Assembly (NCBI RefSeq): GCF_937889215.1
Contig: NZ_CALBEX010000210.1
Coordinates: forward strand, 1-5,899
DNA from: an uncultured Limnohabitans sp.
GTDB lineage: Bacteria; Pseudomonadota; Gammaproteobacteria; Burkholderiales; Burkholderiaceae_C
Direction: 5' to 3'
DNA length: 5,899 nucleotides
How positions within the stretch are numbered: the first letter of the stretch is position 1; every line of letters begins with the position of its first letter. The notes under the pieces are model-generated. The model did not search any database. It was not told where the DNA came from and saw only the letters and a program-made list of their open reading frames with translations. Both the position numbers and the translations under genes were made by a program. Below are positions 1-5,899 of the stretch, in pieces.

Positions 1-987
<987 letters not shown>

Positions 988-1006
988 TTAAAAATAAATA
1001 GTTCGC

Positions 1007-1081
1007 TCAATGCGCCTCGGCCAATGCGCTCAGCACTTCCAGCCACATGGACATCAAGCTGTGGTCTTCATCATGGTTCAT
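1007..1081 (-). CDS. 24-residue leader ORF upstream of katG
   Basis: Small ORF on the katG strand: ATG at 1081, TGA at 1007-1009, 24 residues. It begins MNHDEDHSLM and continues with a potentially amphipathic stretch (SMWLEVLSALAEAH). Initiation support is unusually good for so short a frame: AAAGGAG at 1094-1088, six bases before the ATG, the same spacing as the katG site. The stop lies 34 bases before the katG ATG. The predicted katG promoter would start transcription about 20 bases upstream of this ATG, so it would be the first cistron of the katG message. I do not recognise the peptide. It has no run of one amino acid typical of an attenuation leader and no signal peptide. It could be a regulatory leader, a small stress protein, or chance. 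Translation is inferred from the ribosome site only. Confidence 0.55.
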   Translation of the reverse strand: MNHDEDHSLMSMWLEVLSALAEAH

Positions 1082-1109
1082 GTCGGGCTCCTTTCATAAA
1101 GCGAGCTTC

Positions 1110-1138
1110 AGTTTAAAAAAGATCACGCACGTTGACCA
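1110..1138 (-). promoter_or_regulatory. Candidate sigma70 promoter for leader ORF-katG
   Basis: On the minus strand, TGGTCA (1138-1133) and TAAACT (1115-1110) are separated by 17 bases. Each matches the -35 or -10 consensus at 4 of 6 positions. Transcription would start near 1103, about 20 bases before the leader ORF start. The weak -35 directly abutting an OxyR-like element fits an activator-dependent promoter. Predicted by eye only. Confidence 0.4.
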
Positions 1139-1175
1139 GTTGATTGGCACTATCTTCGCGATAAGCCATGGCTAA
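1139..1175 (-). promoter_or_regulatory. OxyR-like binding site upstream of katG
   Basis: Read on the minus strand, four tetranucleotides occur with exactly seven bases between each: TTAG, TTAT, ATAG, CAAC. This is the 37-bp geometry of the enterobacterial OxyR consensus (ATAG-N7-CTAT-N7-ATAG-N7-CTAT). The half-sites match at 3, 3, 4 and 2 of 4 positions. The element ends immediately next to the predicted -35, the usual place for oxidised OxyR to contact RNA polymerase, and katG is a classic OxyR target. A smaller inverted repeat, TATC-N5-GATA (1151-1163), lies inside it. Degenerate sites like this can occur by chance, so support is the geometry plus the location. Confidence 0.45.
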
Positions 1176-1289
1176 CGGTCGGCTCTGTGCCTGCTGTTTG
1201 CACAGCCCTCTCATCCGCTTATCGGCATGGCCTCATGACTGTGGCATCCGCCAACACACATCAGCCGCTGCGCATGCATAGCCCCGTTT

Positions 1290-1318
1290 TTGGCAAGCCA
1301 TTGGCTCACGGCTACAAA
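1290..1318 (+). promoter_or_regulatory. Candidate sigma70 promoter for the mscS-ggp operon
   Basis: TTGGCA (1290-1295, 5 of 6 to the -35 consensus) and TACAAA (1313-1318, 4 of 6 to the -10) are separated by 17 bases. The predicted start near 1325 would leave a leader of roughly 115 bases before the channel ATG. No promoter-like element is obvious nearer the gene. The start would fall inside the inverted repeat at 1321-1334, which suggests control at this point. Prediction by eye. Confidence 0.4.
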
Positions 1319-1320
1319 TA

Positions 1321-1334
1321 CATTTGCACAAATG
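1321..1334. promoter_or_regulatory. Inverted repeat CATTTG-CA-CAAATG at predicted start of mscS operon
   Basis: A perfect 6+6 inverted repeat with a two-base centre lies two bases downstream of the candidate -10 (1313-1318), covering the expected transcription start. A symmetrical dyad here is the typical position of a repressor operator. I cannot match it to a known regulator, and a 12-bp match can arise by chance. Confidence 0.3.
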
Positions 1335-1440
1335 CTTTAAGATGAATCCACACAAAATCAGCCCTGCCCGACGCTTCTTGCCGACACGCAGCACAGCGCA
1401 CTGACCGCACCTTTTCAGCTTTAGGAACGCCCTCTCTTAC

Positions 1441-2487
1441 ATGTGGAATCAAATCATTCTTGGTAACCCGATCACGGCTTGGCTGAGCGCGCTGGGCTTG
1501 TTCTTGGGGGTTTTGGTCATCGGCAAACTGCTGTTCAGCTTTGGCTTGAAGCACCTGACCAAAATCTCCCGCGCCACCAGTTGGCGAGGCGACGACTTCC
1601 TGGTCGAAGTGCTCCAGGCCAACACCAAGCTGCTGTTCATGGGCTTGGGCATCTTTGCAGCCCTGCAGTTTTTGCACCTGTCCCCACGCGTGCAAAGCTA
1701 CACCGAAAATTTGATGGTGGTGATCCTGATCTTGCAAGCCGGGCTGTGGGGCCACAAGGCGGTAGATGTTTGGTTGCAATGGCGCTTTGCGATCACCAAC
1801 GTCGCTGAGCAGGGCGGCAGCATCATGACGCTGGGCCTGCTGTCCTTCTTGGGCAAATTGCTGCTGTGGGTCGTGGTGGTGCTTTTGGCCTTGGACAATT
1901 TGGGCCTCAACATCACGGCCCTGGTGGCCAGTCTGGGCATTGGCGGCGTGGCCGTGGCCTTGGCGGTGCAAAACATCTTGGGCGATTTGTTTGCCTCTTT
2001 GTCCATCGCTATCGACAAGCCGTTTGTCATTGGCGACTTCGTGATGGTCGACAACCTGATGGGCACCGTGGAGCATGTCGGGCTCAAAACCACGCGGCTG
2101 CGCAGCCTCGACGGCGAGCAAATTGTGTTTGCCAACAACGACCTGCTGCAAAGCCGTGTGCGCAACTACAAACGCATGAGCCAGCGGCGTTGTGCCTTCA
2201 CCTTTGGCGTGACTTACTCGACCACCGCCGACCAACTGGCGCACATTCCCACCACGGTCGAAGCCATCATCAAAAGCCAACCCCAAGTCCAATTCGGGCG
2301 GGCGCACTTCAAATCCTTTGGCGAATCGTCACTGGATTTCGAGGTGATTTATTTTGTGCAAAGCCCCGATTACGACCTGTACATGGATGTGCAACAAGCC
2401 ATCAATTTGTTGCTGGTGCGCAGTTTCGAACACGAAGGCATTGACTTCGCATTCCCCACCCGGACGTTGCACGTCCACACCACTTGA
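1441..2487 (+). CDS. MscS-family mechanosensitive ion channel
   Basis: Inner-membrane channel that opens under membrane tension and lets small solutes out on osmotic downshock. It has 348 residues. Hydrophobic segments near 11-33, 64-80, 89-110, 130-152 and 156-178 suggest five membrane helices, more than the three of E. coli MscS. The family signature is clear: a glycine/alanine-rich pore helix (ITALVASLGIGGVAVALAVQ, about 158-177), then QNILGDLFASL and the cytoplasmic beta-domain with PFVIGDFV (194-201), GTVEHVGLKTTRLRSLDGE and NYKR. The C-terminus ends in IDFAFPTRTLHV, as in many members. The ATG has only a weak, distant AGGA (1423-1426); no better in-frame start is seen. The gene lies 18 bp upstream of the glucosylglycerol unit on the same strand, probably in one operon. 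The exact subfamily (MscS, YnaI-like or other) cannot be settled by eye. Confidence 0.92.
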   Translation: MWNQIILGNPITAWLSALGLFLGVLVIGKLLFSFGLKHLTKISRATSWRGDDFLVEVLQANTKLLFMGLGIFAALQFLHLSPRVQSYTENLMVVILILQAGLWGHKAVDVWLQWRFAITNVAEQGGSIMTLGLLSFLGKLLLWVVVVLLALDNLGLNITALVASLGIGGVAVALAVQNILGDLFASLSIAIDKPFVIGDFVMVDNLMGTVEHVGLKTTRLRSLDGEQIVFANNDLLQSRVRNYKRMSQRRCAFTFGVTYSTTADQLAHIPTTVEAIIKSQPQVQFGRAHFKSFGESSLDFEVIYFVQSPDYDLYMDVQQAINLLLVRSFEHEGIDFAFPTRTLHVHTT

Positions 2488-2505
2488 TCGGAGGCCCCCA
2501 TCGGC

Positions 2506-3420
2506 ATGAACATTGGACTTGAACTCATCCTGGCGACAGATCTGGACGGCACCTTCCTGCACCCCGACAAGCCGCACGAAGGCTCGCCGCTGTACCGCAT
2601 GGTTCACGAGCACCGCGAACACATCGCGTTGATCTTTGTCACAGGCCGTGGCTACGAAAGCATCTTGACGCTGCTCGACGACCCGGCCATACCGGTACCC
2701 GACTACATCATTGCCGATGTGGGGGCCACTGTGCTGCGCAGACAAGGCGATGGTTTTGCACCCATCTTGCCGCTGCAAGATGCCATCGCAGCAGGCTGGC
2801 CAGGCCGAGAGCAAATTCTGACCGAGGCCCGCCAAATCGACGGCTTGCATTTCCAGGAAGTGCCACAAGAGAACCGGTGTTCATTTGTCTACGAGCACGA
2901 CACAGCCAAGCAGCATGCGCAGGCTCTGGCGCAATCCTTGGGGCTCGACCACTTGGTCTCCGCAGGCCGTTACTTTGACTTTCTACCGCGAGGGGTCTCC
3001 AAAGGCAACAGCTTGATGCAGCTGCTGGCCATCGAAGGCTTGCCGACGGAAAAAGTCCTCACCGCTGGCGACACCCTCAATGACCTCTCGCTCATGCGCA
3101 CCGGCCTGCGCGGTGTGGTGGTGGGCAATGCCGAAAAAGGCCTGAAAGAGGCCGTGCTGGCAGACCGCCAAAACGGCAAAGCACCGCCCGTTTATCTGGC
3201 GCGTGCCGCAGGCCCACTGGGCATTTTGGAGGCCATACGCCACCATGCGTTTCACCGCATGCTGGGCCTCACACCCGCCGAAACCAGCCCGCTGCAAGGC
3301 GACGCCGAATTGGTGATGGTCTACCACCGCCAGCCCTTCGACGAGGTCACCACCGACACCGGCGTGCAGCGCAGTTTGCCCAAAAGCCCCAATGGCATCT
3401 TGCCCACGCTGCTCGGCTGA
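2506..3420 (+). CDS. ggpPS: HAD phosphatase half of an interrupted glucosylglycerol-phosphate phosphatase-synthase
   Basis: Predicted to dephosphorylate glucosylglycerol phosphate to the osmolyte glucosylglycerol. HAD motifs of the sucrose-phosphatase-like type are intact: DLDGT (12-16, nucleophile Asp12, acid/base Asp14), VTGR (45-48), IADVGATV (69-76), GVSKGNS with Lys166, and GDTLND (188-193). GGAGG (2490-2494) lies 11 bases before the ATG, directly after the mscS stop. The HAD domain ends near residue 250-265. The remaining ~37 residues are not phosphatase: VYHRQPFDE (272-280) and KSPNGILPTL (293-302) are the first conserved block of the GgpS synthase domain. The frame then stops at TGA 3418-3420 and continues open, in the same frame, through the whole synthase. 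Fused HAD-GgpS (GgpPS) enzymes are known, for example in Stenotrophomonas rhizophila. This is best read as the N-terminal part of such a fusion. Substrate is inferred from the attached synthase. Confidence 0.85.
   Translation: MNIGLELILATDLDGTFLHPDKPHEGSPLYRMVHEHREHIALIFVTGRGYESILTLLDDPAIPVPDYIIADVGATVLRRQGDGFAPILPLQDAIAAGWPGREQILTEARQIDGLHFQEVPQENRCSFVYEHDTAKQHAQALAQSLGLDHLVSAGRYFDFLPRGVSKGNSLMQLLAIEGLPTEKVLTAGDTLNDLSLMRTGLRGVVVGNAEKGLKEAVLADRQNGKAPPVYLARAAGPLGILEAIRHHAFHRMLGLTPAETSPLQGDAELVMVYHRQPFDEVTTDTGVQRSLPKSPNGILPTLLG
3418..3420 (+). other. In-frame TGA interrupting a fused phosphatase-synthase reading frame
   Basis: The codons before it read ...PTLLG and the codons after it read FANGREGAWVAWSL, with no frame change. 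Joined across the TGA, positions 2506-4803 give one open frame of 765 codon positions. From memory, GgpS proteins run KSPNGI.PTL..FFA......WVAW, so the TGA stands in the place of a sense codon in a continuous conserved region. In trehalose-phosphate synthase (OtsA) the equivalent blocks supply sugar-phosphate contacts (SNR, SAGG, then the FGW tryptophan), so the stop would split the active site. No frameshift is involved. Possible origins are a sequencing error, a nonsense mutation (for example TGG to TGA), readthrough or recoding. I see no convincing SECIS-type hairpin just downstream. Confidence 0.85.
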
Positions 3421-3459
3421 TTTGCCAACGGCCGAGAAGGCGCATGGGTCGCATGGTCC

Positions 3460-4803
3460 TTGCAAGACAGCCGTACCCCCGAGCCCGACGTGTTTGAACA
3501 AGATGTCTGGGTGGACCGCGACCTGTACCCGAACTTGATGGCCACACGCGTCGCCTTGACGGCCGACGATGTGGACATCTTCTACAAACAGTTCTCCAAA
3601 GAAGCGCTGTGGCCCGTGCTGTTTTCTTTTCCGGAACGCGTCACCTTCAACGACGCCCACTGGCAGCACTACTGCGAGATCAACCGCTTGTTTGCAGAGC
3701 GCACCGCCGCCGCCACCCAAGAAGGCGCAACGGTCTGGATCCACGACTACAACCTCTGGATGGTGCCCTCGTTCTTGCGCGCCTTGCGGCCCGATTTGCA
3801 CATCTGTTTTTTCCACCACACCGCTTTTCCGGGGGCAGACATTTTCAACATGCTTCCCTGGAAAGGGCAAATCGTTGCCAGCTTGCTCAAGTGCGATTAC
3901 GTCGGCTTTCACATCCCCCGGTATGTCGAAAATTTTGTTGACGTCGTTCGCTCCAACGTGAGCTGCAGCGTGCTCAGCAAGACCTCTTGTGCACCCGAGT
4001 GGCTCACCTATGGCTGCGCCTTGGGCGTGGAAGAGATGAGCCTGCAGCTCCAAACACCGTATGGCCTGGTCGGCGTGGGCGCACACCCGGTGGGCATCGA
4101 CAACGGACGCATCGCCCAACTGGTCAAGACCGAGCGCACCCAAAACGGCGCACGCGACCTGTTGGCCGAAGCACGCGGGCGCAAAATTGTACTGTCCGTC
4201 GAACGACTCGATTACGTCAAAGGCCCGATCGAAAAAATGCAAGCCTTCGAGCGTTTTCTAGAGCGCCACCCGGAGTGGCACGAGAAAGTCATCATGCTCA
4301 ACATCGTCACACCAGCGGCCAGCGGCATGGTGATTTACGAGCACACCCGCGAACAACTCGACCGGATCATTGGCCGCATCAACGGCCGCTTTGCCAGCAT
4401 GAACTGGACGCCGGTGCGCTACTTTTACCGGGGCCTGCCCTTTGAAGACCTGATGGCTTTTTATCTGGCCTCCGATGTCGCTTGGATCACGCCTTTGCGT
4501 GACGGCTTGAACCTGGTGTGCAAAGAGTACGTGTCGGTCAAAGCCGTGGGGCAAACACCTGGCGTGTTGGTGTTGTCCGAATTTGCGGGCGCGGCCGTTG
4601 AGCTCAAGGGCGCAATCTTGACCAACCCCCATGACGAAAACAACTTGGTGCAAGCACTCGAAGCGGCCTTGTCACTCAGCCCGGAGGAAGCGCATTACAA
4701 GATGCGCCAACTTCAAGAACGGGTGTTGGGCTACGACGTGAAATCTTGGTCACAAGATTTTCTGGACAGCGCGCGCGGCCTGCCTCGCGCCCCAGCGCAC
4801 TGA
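3460..4803 (+). CDS. ggpS: Glucosylglycerol-phosphate synthase half (GT20), N-terminus cut off by upstream TGA
   Basis: Predicted cytoplasmic glycosyltransferase joining the glucose of an NDP-glucose (ADP-glucose in characterised GgpS) to glycerol 3-phosphate. The frame is open from 3421; the first possible start is TTG 3460, used here, with GTG 3490, GTG 3511 and ATG 3538 as alternatives, none with a good ribosome site. Counting from 3460 (447 residues): HDYNLW (95-100), HHTAFPGADIFNMLPW (119-134), CDYVGFHIPRYVENF (145-159), VERLDYVKG (247-255, nucleotide-sugar contacts Arg249 and Lys254), RDGLNLVCKEY (347-357) and SEFAGAAVEL (373-382). HDYNLW, HHT.FPG and FHIPRYVENF resemble GgpS more than trehalose-6-phosphate synthase OtsA. 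The missing start of the domain lies before the TGA at 3418 and in bases 3421-3459 (FANGREGAWVAWS). Alone this product would lack sugar-phosphate-binding residues and is probably inactive. Apart from the TGA the sequence looks well preserved, with no other stop or frameshift. Confidence 0.87.
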   Translation: MQDSRTPEPDVFEQDVWVDRDLYPNLMATRVALTADDVDIFYKQFSKEALWPVLFSFPERVTFNDAHWQHYCEINRLFAERTAAATQEGATVWIHDYNLWMVPSFLRALRPDLHICFFHHTAFPGADIFNMLPWKGQIVASLLKCDYVGFHIPRYVENFVDVVRSNVSCSVLSKTSCAPEWLTYGCALGVEEMSLQLQTPYGLVGVGAHPVGIDNGRIAQLVKTERTQNGARDLLAEARGRKIVLSVERLDYVKGPIEKMQAFERFLERHPEWHEKVIMLNIVTPAASGMVIYEHTREQLDRIIGRINGRFASMNWTPVRYFYRGLPFEDLMAFYLASDVAWITPLRDGLNLVCKEYVSVKAVGQTPGVLVLSEFAGAAVELKGAILTNPHDENNLVQALEAALSLSPEEAHYKMRQLQERVLGYDVKSWSQDFLDSARGLPRAPAH

Positions 4804-4822
4804 GGCTGGCCAGCTCAGCGCG
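4796..4822. terminator. Hairpin across the convergent stop codons of ggpS and queC
   Basis: CTGAG (4800-4804) pairs with CTCAG (4814-4818). Inside is CTGGCCAG (4806-4813) with one bulged G, and outside a further three G/C pairs follow an A-C mismatch. The dyad covers both stop codons (4801-4803 plus strand, 4815-4817 minus strand) in the 11-bp space between the genes. It could act as a two-way transcription end point, but neither side has a T-run, so it is not a standard intrinsic terminator. Confidence 0.3.
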
Positions 4823-5543
4823 GGCCTTGGGCTTGCCAGCGCGCAAAGCCTGCGGCACGCAGTTCGCAAGCCGGGCAGCTGCCGCAGCCATAGCCCCAAG
4901 CGTGGCGTTGGCTGCGCTCGCCCATGTAGCAGGTGTGGCTGTGCTCCAGCACCACATCCACCAGCGCTTGCCCGCCTTGCGCCGGGTCGGCCTTTTGGCC
5001 CAGGTCATGCGCCAATTGCCAAGTTTGGGCCTTGTCGATCCACATGAGCGGGGTGTCGATCAGCAGCTTGCGGTCCATGCCCAGCGACAAGGCCACCTGC
5101 ATCGCCTTCATGGTGTCGTCGCGGCAGTCGGGGTAGCCCGAAAAATCGGTCTCACACACGCCGGTCACGATGACCTGCAAACCCCGGCGGTAAGCCAGCG
5201 CCGCCGCAAGCGTGAGGAAGAGCAGGTTGCGGCCGGGCACGAAGGTGTTGGGCAGACCCGAGCTTTCCATGGCGATGGCGGTATCGCGGGTCAAGGACGT
5301 GTCGCTGATCTGGCCCAAGATGCTGGCGTCCAGCAAATGGTCTTCGCCCATTTTGGTGGCCCATTGGGGAAACCGCGCTTTGACGGCGGCCAACACGTTC
5401 AGCCGGGCGTCCAGCTCGACCTTGTGGCGCTGACCGTAGTCAAACGCCAGGGTTTCAACGCGTTCATAACGGCTCAACGCATGGGCCAGGCAGGTGGTGG
5501 AGTCCTGGCCACCGGAAAACAGGACAAGGGCAGAGGTGTGCAT
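4815..5543 (-). CDS. queC: 7-cyano-7-deazaguanine (preQ0) synthase QueC
   Basis: ATP-dependent enzyme converting 7-carboxy-7-deazaguanine and ammonia to preQ0, the nitrile intermediate of queuosine tRNA modification; cytoplasmic. At 242 residues it is near the usual family length. The N-type ATP pyrophosphatase loop SGGQDSTTC is at 10-18, followed by [11 protein letters not shown] (34-44), VPGRNLLFL (102-110), [17 protein letters not shown] (126-142) and a C-terminal zinc site with Cys205, Cys220, Cys223 and Cys226 (HTCY...[13 protein letters not shown]). All expected catalytic and metal residues are present. ATG 5543 gives the standard N-terminus directly before the PP-loop strand, although no clear Shine-Dalgarno site precedes it. 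No other queuosine gene is in the window. It is convergent with the glucosylglycerol unit and functionally unrelated to it. Confidence 0.97.
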   Translation of the reverse strand: MHTSALVLFSGGQDSTTCLAHALSRYERVETLAFDYGQRHKVELDARLNVLAAVKARFPQWATKMGEDHLLDASILGQISDTSLTRDTAIAMESSGLPNTFVPGRNLLFLTLAAALAYRRGLQVIVTGVCETDFSGYPDCRDDTMKAMQVALSLGMDRKLLIDTPLMWIDKAQTWQLAHDLGQKADPAQGGQALVDVVLEHSHTCYMGERSQRHAWGYGCGSCPACELRAAGFARWQAQGPR

Positions 5544-5573
5544 GGGTTGGGATGGTAACGCTGTGCATGGGTC

Positions 5574-5601
5574 ATTAGCTATCAGAGTTAGAGCGTGTCA
5601 A
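5574..5601 (-). promoter_or_regulatory. Candidate queC promoter
   Basis: On the minus strand a perfect -35 hexamer TTGACA (5601-5596) is followed after 16 bases by GCTAAT (5579-5574), which keeps the last four bases of the -10 consensus but lacks its first T and the important A. Transcription would start near 5567, leaving a leader of about 25 bases, too short for a preQ1 riboswitch. The -35 lies five bases from the 13-bp tandem repeat at 5606-5631. Confidence 0.4.
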
Positions 5602-5605
5602 GAAA

Positions 5606-5631
5606 GGTGCGCGTTTGGGGTGCGCGTTTGG
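5606..5631. repeat. Perfect 13-bp tandem duplication GGTGCGCGTTTGG x2
   Basis: Two identical, directly adjacent copies occupy 5606-5618 and 5619-5631. The second copy overlaps the left arm of the large hairpin at 5624-5705. Seen from queC, the pair lies just upstream of the candidate -35. It may be a paired protein-binding site or a slippage duplication of the hairpin edge. Confidence 0.85.
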
Positions 5632-5705
5632 AAGGGGGCGGCGGCGGGCTCCTCATGCTGCGGGTACACAGAAATCGTCGCCCACCGCCGCCCCCTTCCA
5701 AACGC
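5624..5705. repeat. 82-bp hairpin: 26-position stem, 30-base loop
   Basis: Arm 5624-5644 is a perfect 21-base reverse complement of 5685-5705; the arm runs GCGTTTGGAAGGGGG then CGGCGG. After one C-A mismatch (5645/5684) four more pairs follow (GGGC 5646-5649 with GCCC 5680-5683). The loop spans 5650-5679. This is far too long to be chance and has no coding explanation. It could be a small non-autonomous palindromic element (REP/MITE-like), a strong transcription block upstream of queC, or a structured RNA. It has no T-run on either side, and no target-site duplication is evident. Confidence 0.85.
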
Positions 5706-5899
5706 TGGTGGTGATCGTCAGTCTTGCTGGCCGTGAACACCAACTCTGTTGATGAGCCTTGTCATTCCCGGCAACAACCGCTGCCCTTGTTGGCTGCAAC
5801 AGCTGACCTGACTGTCCATGGAGGCAAGCCTTGCTGGTGCTGGCAGCGCAGCCCATGGTCTTGTGTGGGTGGGTGAGGGCGGGCAGAGGGTGACGATTT
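5706..5899. other. No supported gene at the right end
   Basis: Six-frame reading finds no convincing coding region, tRNA or rRNA here. A minus-strand frame from 5856 to 5653 has no ribosome site, matches nothing I know and runs through the large hairpin. Two mutually exclusive short stems are visible: CAACAA (5772-5777) with TTGTTG (5787-5792), and TGTTG (5788-5792) with CAACA (5797-5801). The nearest gene to the right must begin or end beyond the window. Confidence 0.5.

Noticed and set aside
1185..1205. CTGTGC-N9-GCACAG inverted repeat as a possible terminator or operator
   Set aside because: Only six pairs with no T-run, and it lies outside both predicted promoters; weak on its own.
1169..1282. 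A 37-codon plus-strand ORF (begins MANGRLCACC) between katG and the channel
   Set aside because: It has no Shine-Dalgarno site, starts inside the OxyR-like element and has no conserved feature I can name.
1312..2307. A 331-codon minus-strand frame opposite the channel gene
   Set aside because: Its His/Gln-rich composition is the complement of hydrophobic membrane codons, and the MscS signature on the plus strand explains the sequence.
3421..3460. Selenocysteine insertion element after the TGA
   Set aside because: Only a poor three-pair GCC-GAGAA-GGC stem is visible at about the right distance, and selenocysteine is not expected at this position in GgpS.
2983..4242. A 419-codon open frame on the minus strand, opposite the phosphatase-synthase unit
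   Set aside because: It is antisense to clear HAD and GT20 motifs, its protein is His/Gln/Val-rich with no recognisable domain, and no ribosome site precedes it. Long antisense frames are common in codon-biased GC-rich genes.
3460..4803. Trehalose-6-phosphate synthase (OtsA) for the GT20 gene
   Set aside because: HDYNLW, HHT.FPG and FHIPRYVENF fit GgpS better than OtsA's HDYHL and H.PFPT forms, and the attached HAD phosphatase half matches the known GgpPS arrangement. A related glycosyl-phosphate product is not fully excluded.
4746..5558. A 270-codon plus-strand frame opposite queC
   Set aside because: It overlaps all QueC motifs in antisense and starts inside ggpS; it has no recognisable domain.
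5544..5605. preQ1 riboswitch before queC
   Set aside because: The predicted leader is only about 25 bases, and I see no small hairpin with the A-rich tail typical of preQ1 class I.

Overview
The window looks like chromosomal DNA from a betaproteobacterium, most likely Burkholderiales and perhaps a freshwater Comamonadaceae. This is inferred from moderately high GC, G/C-ending codons and the style of the KatG and QueC proteins, without any database search. It shows no transposase, integrase, phage or plasmid gene, CRISPR array, tRNA or rRNA.

Layout, left to right. (1) The 5' half of katG (catalase-peroxidase) lies on the minus strand and runs off the left edge. Upstream of it is a complete-looking control region: a 24-codon leader ORF with its own Shine-Dalgarno site, a sigma70-type promoter, and a four-half-site OxyR-like element abutting the -35. 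(2) On the plus strand, reading away from katG, an MscS-family mechanosensitive channel gene is followed 18 bp later by a HAD-phosphatase/GT20-synthase unit for the compatible solute glucosylglycerol. (3) queC (queuosine/preQ0 pathway) lies on the minus strand, convergent with the synthase and only 11 bp from it. (4) The last ~350 bp hold no gene I can support. They do carry a queC promoter candidate, a perfect 13-bp tandem repeat and a strong 82-bp hairpin.

The most notable point is in region 2. The phosphatase half and the synthase half lie in one reading frame and are separated by a single TGA at 3418-3420. The stop falls inside the synthase domain, after its first conserved block (YHR...KSPNGI) and before the conserved WVAW block. 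The gene therefore looks like a bifunctional GgpPS (phosphatase-synthase fusion) cut by one nonsense codon. The cause could be a sequencing error, a recent inactivating mutation, or readthrough/recoding. Independent translation of two proteins looks less likely, because the cut falls mid-domain and no good start site follows it.

The channel and the solute enzyme form a plausible osmotic-stress operon: GgpPS would make glucosylglycerol at high osmolarity, and the channel would release solute on downshock. The katG side is a separate oxidative-stress unit sharing the divergent intergenic region.
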